Shown here piece by piece: positions 8,160-15,675 of a DNA stretch of 64,000 nt (the stretch's first letter is position 1; every line of letters starts with the position of its first letter). Both the position numbers and the translations under genes were made by a program. The notes beneath the pieces were generated by a model. It was not told the DNA's origin. It did not search any database and saw only the letters and a list, made by a program, of their open reading frames with translations. The stretch comes from Streptomyces sp. HD (lineage in GTDB: Bacteria; Actinomycetota; Actinomycetes; Streptomycetales; Streptomycetaceae), in NCBI RefSeq assembly GCF_028369295.1, contig NZ_JAQMYP010000005.1:186001-250000 (forward strand). The letters are read 5' to 3'.

Positions 8160-9460
8160 GTGCGGAGGTCCTTCCCGTGCAGGGTGCGGTCCGTGCCGTA
8201 GAGCTCGTCCAGCAGATCGTCGGCCGGGCAGCGGCCCTGGCTTACGTAACGGTCCCGGAACGCCGCCACCGCGTCCGTGACCTCGGTCGTCGCCCCCAAC
8301 CGGGGCAGGGCGTCGAGAGCCGCCGCGAAACACTCCACGGCGACCTCGTGCAACTCGGGATCGGCGAGCCCCGATCTGGCCGCGTCGATCCACAGCGGAT
8401 TGTGCGGCGCGGGCAGTGACAGACCGCGCTCGGCCAGCGGCTTCACCGCGCGATACGCGGTCTCGGCGGCCTCGGGGTCGTCGAAGAGCGCGGTCGTCAC
8501 GGCGAGCGGCACGATCCAGCCGTCCTCGCCGGGCTGGGCGTCGATCATCCGCAGTTCCAGATGGCCACGCGGTCTGACCGGCGGGAACAACGTGGTGAGG
8601 TGGTAGTCGAGATCCTCGTGCGTCGGCGGTCTGGGCGCCCCCGACGTGGTCCAGTCCCGGAACGTCAGCCCGTCCGGCACGTCCCACGGGCCGCCGTCCT
8701 GCCGTACGCACATCACCGGAGCGTCCAGCACATGCCGTGCCCAGGCCGCTCTCGCATCGCCGTCCAGCGGGGGCGCGCCCGCACGCCCCGGGCCGATCTC
8801 CATCCACAGCAACTGCCGGGTGGAGAGCCAGCCGGTGGGCTCGCATCCGGCGAGCGGCGAGTTGGCGAAGGCGGCGACCAGGACCGCGCCCAGCTGGTGC
8901 GCCAGCCACCAGCGCCGCCCGTGCCCGAGCGGGCCGGGCTCCTCGTAACCGGCGTCCAGGCAGACCTGCACGGAGGCCGAGGTGCACATCATGGCGCGAC
9001 CGGCCGGGCCCGCCCGGTCCAGATACGCCTCCATGGCGTCGTAGCGCGGCTGGCGCAGGAACCGGCGGGGCGAGTGCCAGGGATCGTTGCCCAGGCCGAC
9101 CAGGCCGAGACCGTGCTCGCGCAGTACCGCGCGGGCGGCGTCGAGGTCGGCGGATACGGTACCGATGCACTCCATCAGCGAGGCGGCGGGCGGCGAGCTC
9201 AGTTCCAGCTGGCCGCCGGGCTCTATGGTGAGCGCCGACCTCAGGGGCACGGTCCGCAGTGCGGCGTAAGCCGCTTCGAGTCGTTCGGGTGTCACGGGGA
9301 GCCGCGGGCTGCGCAGCTCATGGACGAGCCATTCCACTTCGACCCCGAGGGTGCGGGGCGGCCCGGTCTTGAAGCAGATGCCCCGGACGAGGGCCTCCAC
9401 CTCGGCTTCGGTGACTGCGGTGCGAGGTTGCTCCGTACAGTCACTTACCGAATCGGACAT
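8156..9460 (-). CDS. egtA: Glutamate-cysteine ligase EgtA
   Basis: EgtA makes gamma-glutamylcysteine from glutamate and cysteine with ATP, supplying the sulfur donor for ergothioneine. The 434-residue protein shows the GCS2 family features 'GVEVEWLVHE', 'IEPGGQLELSSPP', 'GLGNDPWHSPRR', 'MMCTSASVQVCLD' and 'RPRGHLELRMIDAQP'. The ATG at 9460 has AGGAGG 8 bases upstream, a strong site fitting the first gene of the operon. egtA-egtB-egtC-egtD are joined by 4-base overlaps throughout. No egtE (the pyridoxal-phosphate C-S lyase of the last step) is adjacent; it must be elsewhere or replaced by another lyase. Confidence 0.95.
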   Translation of the reverse strand: MSDSVSDCTEQPRTAVTEAEVEALVRGICFKTGPPRTLGVEVEWLVHELRSPRLPVTPERLEAAYAALRTVPLRSALTIEPGGQLELSSPPAASLMECIGTVSADLDAARAVLREHGLGLVGLGNDPWHSPRRFLRQPRYDAMEAYLDRAGPAGRAMMCTSASVQVCLDAGYEEPGPLGHGRRWWLAHQLGAVLVAAFANSPLAGCEPTGWLSTRQLLWMEIGPGRAGAPPLDGDARAAWARHVLDAPVMCVRQDGGPWDVPDGLTFRDWTTSGAPRPPTHEDLDYHLTTLFPPVRPRGHLELRMIDAQPGEDGWIVPLAVTTALFDDPEAAETAYRAVKPLAERGLSLPAPHNPLWIDAARSGLADPELHEVAVECFAAALDALPRLGATTEVTDAVAAFRDRYVSQGRCPADDLLDELYGTDRTLHGKDLRT

Positions 9461-9773
9461 GTCGGGATCCTCCTGAGAGTCCACGATGCCACCGGCCGCC
9501 GGATCCTGCGGGCCGGGAAGACACACTCGTCCCACCCAAGACCTTCGCGACGCTTCGCACAAGGGTGCGTACCGGCACGTTCCGGGTCGGTAATCTCCGC
9601 TCTCCGGGCGTTCTCGAAGTCTTTCCCGGCCGTTCTCGGTCGGCTGCCGGGCCCCGGAAAACTCTGTTGCACCGCATGACCAGCATCGCCCAGGATCCCT
9701 GTATGAGCACGACGGGGGAGATCGCGCGAAGGCGGCGCGGTCGTACGGTCATGGCGCGCACGGGGGTGGCGCC
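9461..9773. other. Divergent intergenic region, egtA / PARG gene
   Basis: This 313-base region separates the divergent egtA and macrodomain genes and must hold both promoters. The only confident element is the egtA ribosome binding site next to 9460. No clear -35/-10 pair, inverted repeat or small gene was recognised. Confidence 0.5.
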
Positions 9774-10598
9774 ATGAGCGCACGTCTGCGCGCCGTCGCA
9801 CAGCAGACGGAACAGATCGTCGCGGCGGGGAAGTACCGCGCGCCGGACGGCCGAGAGGTGCCCCTCGCGGCGGCGATCGAGACGGCACGGGCCGGCACCC
9901 GGATGCACGGGCCGGACCCGGTGCCGGTTCCGTCGATCTCCCCGGCTCGGACGTCCTTCGAGGTCACCGGCGAGAGCAGCCTGGAGGCGGCCCGTCGGCT
10001 CGGTGACGGGACCGCGGTGCTGAACTTCTCGTCCGCCCGCAATCCGGGCGGCGGCTATCTGAACGGCGCGCAAGCCCAGGAAGAGGCGCTGTGCCGTGCC
10101 TCGGCGCTGTACACCTGCCTGCTCCGGGCCCGCGAGTTCTACGACCACCACCGCGCCCACCGCGACCCGTTCTACACGGACCGTGTCATCCACTCACCCG
10201 GCGTGCCCGTCTTCCGCGACGACCGCGGCAGCCTCCTGGACGAGCCGCACCTGGCCGGCTTCCTCACCGCCGCCGCGCCGAACGCGGGCGTCGTACGGCG
10301 TACGGCGCCCGAGCGCACGGGCGAGCTGCCGCGGGCGCTGGCCGCACGGGCCGCCCGGGTGCTGGAGACGGCCGCCGCGTACGGCTACCGGCGACTGGTG
10401 CTGGGCGCGTGGGGCTGCGGCGTGTTCCAGAACGACCCGGCGCAGGTCGCGGGCGCGTTCCGGGCGTTGCTCGGGCCCGGCGCGCGATTCGAGGGGGCCT
10501 TCGAACACGTGGTGTTCGGGATCCTGGACCGCACCCCGGACAGCGCGACGCGAGCGGCGTTCCTACGGGCGTTCCCGGAGCGTCAGCCACAGCGGTGA
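9774..10598 (+). CDS. TIGR02452-type poly(ADP-ribose) glycohydrolase-like macrodomain protein
   Basis: This 274-residue protein matches the bacterial-type PARG macrodomain family, which removes ADP-ribose from proteins or polymers. After a helical lead ('LRAVAQQTEQIVAAGKY') comes the catalytic segment 'NPGGGYLNGAQAQEEALCR': GGG at residues 92-94 and QEE at 102-104, the PARG signature with its catalytic glutamates. 'LYTCLLRAREFYDHHR' and 'GYRRLVLGAWGCGVFQNDP' are the other conserved macrodomain stretches. It is a single gene; no ADP-ribosyltransferase is adjacent. The target (protein, DNA or free ADP-ribose) cannot be told. Key residues are intact. Confidence 0.88.
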   Translation: MSARLRAVAQQTEQIVAAGKYRAPDGREVPLAAAIETARAGTRMHGPDPVPVPSISPARTSFEVTGESSLEAARRLGDGTAVLNFSSARNPGGGYLNGAQAQEEALCRASALYTCLLRAREFYDHHRAHRDPFYTDRVIHSPGVPVFRDDRGSLLDEPHLAGFLTAAAPNAGVVRRTAPERTGELPRALAARAARVLETAAAYGYRRLVLGAWGCGVFQNDPAQVAGAFRALLGPGARFEGAFEHVVFGILDRTPDSATRAAFLRAFPERQPQR

Positions 10599-10646
10599 GG
10601 CCCGCGGCGGGCGGTCCGGAGCGTCAGCCGCAGCCGTGCGGCCCGC

Positions 10647-11117
10647 TCACTGCCAGCCGTAGCGCTCGTGCAGCCGGTGCCGGACCAGGTTGAACCGCCC
10701 CCGGTCCAGGGCACAGGCCTCGCGGCGCATGCCCTCCTCGTGCAGACGGAGGATGCGGTCCACGTCGACCCAGGAGTCGCGCCCCGACCGGTCCCAGGGC
10801 CCGCTGCCGATCCCGACCCACTCACGGGCACCTCTTCCCCCGCCCACCCGCCCGGCGTCGTGCCGCTTGCTGGACAACTGCACGGCGAGGAAGGTTCCGG
10901 CGGCCTCGCGGGCGACGACGAGCACCGGGCGGTCCTTGCCGCGCCCGTCGTTCTCCTCGAAGGGCACCCAGGTCCAGACGATCTCCCCGGGGTCGGGGTC
11001 GCCGTCGTGCGCGGGGGAGTACTCGGTGCGCACCCGGCCGACCTGGCCGGGGTCGACCTCGGTGGTGGCGGTGGGGCCGTGGCGGCCGGGCACGTTCTCG
11101 TCGGTAATCGCAGTCAC
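10647..11117 (-). CDS. PemK/MazF-like protein (toxin-fold)
   Basis: This 156-residue protein resembles the PemK/MazF fold: 'DPGEIVWTWVPFEENDGRGKDRPVLVVARE' (read as DPGEIVWTWVPF and GRGKDRPVLVVARE) matches the first strands of the family with the substrate-binding R-P-V-L-V segment, and 'TFLAVQLSSKRHD' follows. MazF/PemK toxins are sequence-specific mRNA endoribonucleases. No antitoxin gene precedes it, and the roughly 40-residue acidic N-terminal extension and C-terminal helix are unlike classic toxins, so a solitary housekeeping homologue is as likely. The GTG start at 11117 has AAGGTG upstream. Converges on the PARG gene. Confidence 0.72.
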   Translation of the reverse strand: MTAITDENVPGRHGPTATTEVDPGQVGRVRTEYSPAHDGDPDPGEIVWTWVPFEENDGRGKDRPVLVVAREAAGTFLAVQLSSKRHDAGRVGGGRGAREWVGIGSGPWDRSGRDSWVDVDRILRLHEEGMRREACALDRGRFNLVRHRLHERYGWQ

Positions 11118-11298
11118 GTGGGGCACCTTAGACGTACCGCAGAGGTTTACGGACGGTTGCAACCACCGTGTGACGCGGACCCCGGCCCGTGCGACCTGGC
11201 GTTGGACGGGGAACGGGGAACGGGAGATGGACGGGGCGGCGGGTTGAAAAGGCCCGGTGCCCCGGCGCCCCGGCGTCGCGCGCTCGTCCGCCCGGCCG

Positions 11299-11955
11299 CT
11301 ATTCGCCCGGGGACACCAGTCCCGATTCGTACGCCACCACGACCGCCTGCGCCCTGCTGTTGAGGTCCAGCTTGGTCATCGTGCGGTTGAGGTGGGTCTT
11401 GACGGTCGCCTCGCTGATGTAGAGGAGGTCGGCGATCTGCGGGTTGGACAGGCCGCGGGCTATCAGCCTCAGGACCTCGACCTCGCGTGAGGTCAGATCG
11501 TCCAGGTCCGCGGGCCGTTCGCCGGTGGTGGGGCGGGCGTACGCCTCGACCAGGCGGCGGGTGACGCTGGGCGCGAAGAGCGCGTCGCCGCCGCGGACCG
11601 CGGCCACCGCGGCGAGCAGCCGCTCGGGACCGGAGTCCTTGAGCAGAAATCCGCAGGCCCCGGCACGCAGCGCCCCGTACACGTACTCGTCGAGGTCGAA
11701 CGTGGTCAGTATGAGGATCCGGGGCGCGGGGTCGCCGGCCTGGGCCAGGATGCGTTCGGTGGCCTCGATGCCGTCCATGCCGGGCATCCGGATGTCCATC
11801 AGGATCACCTCGGGCGCGGTCTCGGCGGCCAGGGCGACGGCCTCCGCGCCGTCGCATGCCTCGCCGACCACGTCGATGCCGGGTGCCGCCCGCAACAGCC
11901 CGACGAGTCCGGCCCGGACGAGGAACTGGTCGTCGACGACGAGCACTGTGGTCAT
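11299..11955 (-). CDS. NarL/LuxR-family response regulator
   Basis: This 218-residue two-component regulator has a receiver domain (MTTVLVVDDQFLVRAGL; phosphoacceptor D54 in 'ILMDIRMPGMDG'; switch T in 'ILILTTFD'; K in 'FLLKD') and a C-terminal LuxR helix-turn-helix ('LTSREVEVLRLIARGLSN', 'ATVKTHLNRTMTKL'). Its ATG overlaps the stop of the adjacent histidine kinase by 4 bases, so the kinase is the cognate partner. Regulon unknown. All phosphotransfer residues are present. Confidence 0.93.
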   Translation of the reverse strand: MTTVLVVDDQFLVRAGLVGLLRAAPGIDVVGEACDGAEAVALAAETAPEVILMDIRMPGMDGIEATERILAQAGDPAPRILILTTFDLDEYVYGALRAGACGFLLKDSGPERLLAAVAAVRGGDALFAPSVTRRLVEAYARPTTGERPADLDDLTSREVEVLRLIARGLSNPQIADLLYISEATVKTHLNRTMTKLDLNSRAQAVVVAYESGLVSPGE

Positions 11956-13100
11956 GTGGTCGTGTCGTCCCCCTGCGCCGCGGCCCGCGCGGAGGTCGGC
12001 AGGGTCAGCCGTACGGCGAAGCCGCCCCGGTCCCGCGGGCCAATGCTGATCTGCCCGCCGTAGAGCTTGGCCCGCTCACGCATGCCAATCAAGCCGTGCC
12101 CGCCGCCCGTTCGCACTCTGGCCGGAATCACCCCTTCTCCGTCGTCCGTGACCGAAACGATCACTTGGCGCGGCTCGTATCTCAGCCGTACCTCCGCACT
12201 CGCGCCCGGCGCGTGCTTCAGGACGTTGGTGAGCGCCTCCTGCACCACCCGGTACGCACACAGTTCGATGCCGGGGGCGAGCGGGCGCGGGGTGCCCTCG
12301 ACGGTGAGGGTGACCGGGACGCCGCCACTGCGGATGCGCTCGGCCATCTCGTCGAGCCGGGCGAGCCCCGGCATCGGGGCGGCCGGGGCGTCGTCGTCGG
12401 TGCGCAGCAGCACGAGCATGCGGCGCAGTTCGTCGAGGGCCTCCTTGCCGGTGGCGGCGATGGTGTCGAGCGAGGTGCGCGCGGTGTCCCGGTCGCTGTC
12501 GAAGACGAAGCGGGCCAGACCGGTCTGCACCGAGATCACGGACATGTGATGGGCGACCACATCGTGCAGTTCGCGAGCGATCCGGCCGCGCTCCTCGGCG
12601 ACCTCGCGCCGGGCGCGCTCGGCCTGTTCGCGGCGGAGTTGCCGGGTCAGTTCGGCCGAGCGGCGGGCGACGCCGCCGAAGCGCCACAGCACCGCCGGGT
12701 AGACGACGGCCTGAGCGACGACGGACGGCCAGCTGTCGGTGTGGTTCACCGCGCCCGCGTAGAGCCAGGTCGCGCTCATCAACGCGGCACAGGGGACGGA
12801 GAGGCGCGGCGGACGCAGGGACGCGACGGTGTAGACGGCGAGCATGGGGCCGAAGCTGCACACCACGGGCCAGTAGCCGGCGGTGATGTACACCAGCCAG
12901 GTGGCGTGCACCAGACAGCAGACCACGACGGGGGCCCGCCCCCGCAGGACGAGCGGCAGATGCACCAGGACGACCAGCACATAGGCGGCCGTGTCCAGCG
13001 GACGCTGCCCCTGACGCGCGGCTTCCGGCCCCAGCAACAGGGCCACACTGGTCAGCGCCGACGCGATCAGCGTGTCGACGGCTATCGGGCGCATCCGCAT
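11952..13100 (-). CDS. HisKA_3 (NarL-class) sensor histidine kinase
   Basis: This 382-residue membrane kinase has four to five transmembrane helices in residues 1-140, with short loops and no large extracellular sensor domain, followed by a coiled linker, the dimerisation/phosphoacceptor motif 'RIARELHDVVAHHMSV' (H179) and an HATPase_c domain ('VVQEALTNVLKHA', 'VTDDGEGV', 'GHGLIGMRERA'). It would phosphorylate the overlapping response regulator. The ATG at 13100 gives a hydrophobic first helix directly; a longer upstream frame is low-complexity. A 24-bp perfect palindrome lies 37 bases upstream and may control the operon. Ligand unknown. Confidence 0.9.
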   Translation of the reverse strand: MRMRPIAVDTLIASALTSVALLLGPEAARQGQRPLDTAAYVLVVLVHLPLVLRGRAPVVVCCLVHATWLVYITAGYWPVVCSFGPMLAVYTVASLRPPRLSVPCAALMSATWLYAGAVNHTDSWPSVVAQAVVYPAVLWRFGGVARRSAELTRQLRREQAERARREVAEERGRIARELHDVVAHHMSVISVQTGLARFVFDSDRDTARTSLDTIAATGKEALDELRRMLVLLRTDDDAPAAPMPGLARLDEMAERIRSGGVPVTLTVEGTPRPLAPGIELCAYRVVQEALTNVLKHAPGASAEVRLRYEPRQVIVSVTDDGEGVIPARVRTGGGHGLIGMRERAKLYGGQISIGPRDRGGFAVRLTLPTSARAAAQGDDTTT

Positions 13101-13137
13101 CGCAGCAGCGTAGAGCGGTCTTCTCGGGTGGGCGTCA

Positions 13138-13161
13138 AACTTCCGCGGTACCGCGGAAGTT
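13138..13161. promoter_or_regulatory. 24-bp perfect palindrome upstream of the two-component operon
   Basis: Positions 13138-13161 are self-complementary over all 24 bases; the arm reads AACTTCCGCGGT. The site lies 37 bases upstream of the kinase start and 76 bases downstream of the cupin gene. It could be an operator, possibly autoregulatory for the LuxR-type regulator, or a loop-less terminator-like structure for the cupin gene. A perfect palindrome with no loop favours a dimeric protein site. Confidence 0.6.
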
Positions 13162-13237
13162 GCAGAAACCGAAACGTCCGAGAGCAGCCTGTCGGAGCGT
13201 GCGTGCGGGAAAGCGCGGGTGGTCGGCCGCGGTGGTG

Positions 13238-13627
13238 TCAGTCCCGTGTCGCGTCGCCGCGCGGACGGATCTGCATGCCGGGCCTGCGCCGGTGGACGGT
13301 CAGACAGGTCAGGCCCTGAGCACCCGCGGTGATGCTGCGGGTGGAGCCGTGCGGCAGCCAGAGCAGCATGCCCTCGGACACGTGCTCGTCGGCGTCGCCG
13401 CCGCTGAGGCCGGAGCCGATGACGCCCGAGCCGGCGACGACCAGGAGCAGGACGTCCAGCTCCGGCTCCCGGTGCGCGGCGACGCTGTGGTGCGGTGCCA
13501 GGCGGACCACGTTGGCGTCCAGCTGACGGCCCGCTTCGGTCAGCTTCCACAACACGTCGGCCGTGGCCGACGTGCCGCTGGGCAGTGCCCGGATGTCGCA
13601 CAGCAGGCGCGGTTCCGCCGACGTCAT
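13238..13627 (-). CDS. Cupin-domain protein
   Basis: This 129-residue protein has a single small beta-barrel of cupin type: 'VVRLAPHHSVAAHREPELDVLLLVVAGSG' (read as VVRLAPHHSVAAHREPE and LDVLLLVVAGSG) resembles cupin motif 1 with metal-binding His and Glu, and 'EGMLLWLPHGSTRSI' resembles motif 2. Such proteins bind metals or small ligands; no enzymatic role can be assigned. The ATG at 13627 has AGGGA upstream. It lies between the two-component operon and the flotillin gene, in the same orientation but with wide gaps. Confidence 0.75.
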   Translation of the reverse strand: MTSAEPRLLCDIRALPSGTSATADVLWKLTEAGRQLDANVVRLAPHHSVAAHREPELDVLLLVVAGSGVIGSGLSGGDADEHVSEGMLLWLPHGSTRSITAGAQGLTCLTVHRRRPGMQIRPRGDATRD

Positions 13628-13771
13628 GGTGTGTCCCTCAACTCCTTCGCCCAGCCGCCCCGCCCCCTGGAAGTTCCGATTATTGCAGGTCGGACCGGTG
13701 CAAAAGGGGTACACGCCGTCCGGGGCGCTCGCGGGCGAGGCCCCGGACGGATGCCGTACGGTGACGGCTGC

Positions 13772-15283
13772 TCAGCCCTCGTTCCGGTCCACCGGCACCT
13801 TCTGCGCGGGTGGTGTCGTCAGACCGTTCAACGGTGAGGTCGAGGTCGGAGAGGTCGGTGAAGCCCCCTTGGCGCCCTGCCCGTTCTGGTTCATCGACGC
13901 GAGCAGCTGACGCGCGAGCCCGAGCCCCGTGCCGCCCATGGTGAGCGCCTTGGCGAACATGTCCGCCATGCCGTCGGCGCCGTTGAGCAGCACCATGTTG
14001 TCGACGTTCCCGAACGCGGACGCCCCGGCCTTGACGATCTCCGGCCAGTTCTCGGCGAGTTGCTGGGCGACCACGGCCTCCTGGTTCTCGGCGAGGGCGG
14101 CGGCGCGGGCCTTGATGGCCTCCGCCTCCGCGAGACCCTTCGCCTTGGTCGCCTCGGCCTGGGCGAGGCCCCTGGCCTGAGCGGCGGCCGCCTCCGCCTC
14201 ACCGGTGGCCCGGGTCGCCGCGGCCGTGGCCGTGCCGCGCGTCTTGGTCGCCTCGGCCTCGGCACCCGCGGCCGCCTTGACGCGGGTCGCCTCGGCGGCG
14301 GCCGCGAGCTCGGTCTCCTTCGCCTTGGCCTGCGCCGCCGAGATGCGAGCGTCGCGCTCGGCCTCCGCCAGCGTGCGCTTCTCGTACGCCTGCGCGTCCG
14401 CGGGTTTGCGGACATCGGCCTGGAGCTGCTGCTCCCGCCGGTGCGCCTCCAGTTCGGCGACCCGCGTCTCCTGGACGACGACCTCCTGCCGGGCGGCCGC
14501 GTCGGCCAGCGGTCCGGCCTGGCGGGCCTTGGCGCCGGCCTTGTCGCGCTCGGCCTGGTAGCCGGCCTGGAGGATCTCGCTGTCCCGGGTCGCCTCGGCC
14601 ATCCGCGCGAACGACTGCTGCTCCGCCTCCGTGGCCAGCCGGTTCGCCTCGGCCTGCGCGATGCGCGCGTCCCGCTGGACGGCGGCCGCGTGCGGGGCGG
14701 CCAGGTTCTGGATGTACCCGGTCGGGTCCTCGATCTCGTGGATCTGCAGCGAGTCCACGATGAGCCCCAGCTTCTCCATCTCCGTACCGCACGCCGCCCG
14801 GGTCTGCCCGGTGAGCTTCTCCCGGTCGCGGATCATGTCCTCGACCGTCAGCCCGCCCACGATGGACCGCAGATGACCGGCGAAGACGTTGTGCACCCGC
14901 TCCGACATCAGCTTCTGCTGGTCCAGGAAACGGCGGCCCGCGTTGGCGATCGACACGAAGTCGTCGCCCACCTTGAAGATGACCACGCCCCGCACCTTCA
15001 GCGGAATGCCCTGGTGGGTCACGCAGTCCACATGCAACTCGGTCTCGTTGAGGTCGAGCGACAGCTTGCGCACCGCCTGCACACCGGGCAGCACGAGCGT
15101 GCCGCGCCCGGTGACGATACGGAAGCCCATGCCCTCCTCCAGGCCCTCCGTACGGTGCTTGGAACCGGAGATGATGAGCGCCTCGTTGGGCTCCGCGACC
15201 CGCCACATCATCTTGAACACACCGATCAGCACGAGGACGGCCACTACCGCCGCCCCCGCCACGACGCCGACGACCATCGGCAT
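13772..15283 (-). CDS. Flotillin-like SPFH/band-7 membrane protein
   Basis: This is a roughly 503-residue flotillin-type scaffold of functional membrane microdomains. One N-terminal transmembrane helix ('VVAGAAVVAVLVLIGVF') is followed by an SPFH domain ('EPNEALIISG', 'KLSLDLNETEL', 'GIPLKVRGVVIFKVGDD', 'EKLGLIVDSLQIHEIED'), then a long Ala/Glu-rich coiled coil with 'EA-A' repeats, and a disordered Ser/Thr/Pro tail. Two starts are possible: ATG 15283, chosen with AAGGGGG upstream, and ATG 15298. A small hairpin (15299-15315) overlaps the latter's leader. The small NfeD-like gene precedes it in the same orientation, the usual flotillin-NfeD pairing. Confidence 0.9.
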   Translation of the reverse strand: MPMVVGVVAGAAVVAVLVLIGVFKMMWRVAEPNEALIISGSKHRTEGLEEGMGFRIVTGRGTLVLPGVQAVRKLSLDLNETELHVDCVTHQGIPLKVRGVVIFKVGDDFVSIANAGRRFLDQQKLMSERVHNVFAGHLRSIVGGLTVEDMIRDREKLTGQTRAACGTEMEKLGLIVDSLQIHEIEDPTGYIQNLAAPHAAAVQRDARIAQAEANRLATEAEQQSFARMAEATRDSEILQAGYQAERDKAGAKARQAGPLADAAARQEVVVQETRVAELEAHRREQQLQADVRKPADAQAYEKRTLAEAERDARISAAQAKAKETELAAAAEATRVKAAAGAEAEATKTRGTATAAATRATGEAEAAAAQARGLAQAEATKAKGLAEAEAIKARAAALAENQEAVVAQQLAENWPEIVKAGASAFGNVDNMVLLNGADGMADMFAKALTMGGTGLGLARQLLASMNQNGQGAKGASPTSPTSTSPLNGLTTPPAQKVPVDRNEG

Positions 15284-15416
15284 ACGCCCCCTTTGCATGG
15301 TGCCCTTTCGGCACCGAACGAAGGGAGTGTGCGCCTGTGCGAGGCCCGGGTACAGACACCGGCGCATCCTTGTCGAAACCTTGACGCGGACGGCTCTCAG
15401 CTGCGCCCGAGCGGGC

Positions 15417-15641
15417 TCAACTGTCGTACGCGGCCTGGACGTAGACGGTGCGCGGCGGTTGGTACTCGACCACCATCACCACCGTGCCCCGCTCGATGCG
15501 GTCCGTGCCGGGGGCGGGATAGGCGAGGAAGTGCTCGGCGCCGCCGCGCACCCGGACGATCACCTCGCCGACGAGGCCCGGCCCGATCGTCCCCGTGACC
15601 CGCCCCATGAGTCCGACCATCGACGCATCGCCCATGGTCAC
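15417..15641 (-). CDS. Small NfeD-like OB-fold protein
   Basis: This 74-residue protein reads 'GLMGRVTGTIGPGLVGEVIVRVRGGAEHF' (shown as LMGRVTGTIGPGLVGEV) and ends 'RGTVVMVVEYQPPRTVYV', the five-strand pattern of the NfeD C-terminal OB domain without the membrane part. NfeD proteins are encoded with flotillins and help organise membrane microdomains. It precedes the flotillin gene by 133 bases on the same strand. Start: GTG 15641 or ATG 15635, two codons apart, neither with a strong ribosome binding site. Confidence 0.7.
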   Translation of the reverse strand: MTMGDASMVGLMGRVTGTIGPGLVGEVIVRVRGGAEHFLAYPAPGTDRIERGTVVMVVEYQPPRTVYVQAAYDS

Positions 15642-15675
15642 AGAGTAGGCCCTGTCCCGGAGGGGTGGCGGGGTA

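Noticed and set aside
12076..12861. 261-codon minus-strand frame inside the histidine kinase
   Set aside because: Arg/Pro-rich out-of-frame shadow of the kinase, which has complete HisKA_3 and HATPase motifs.
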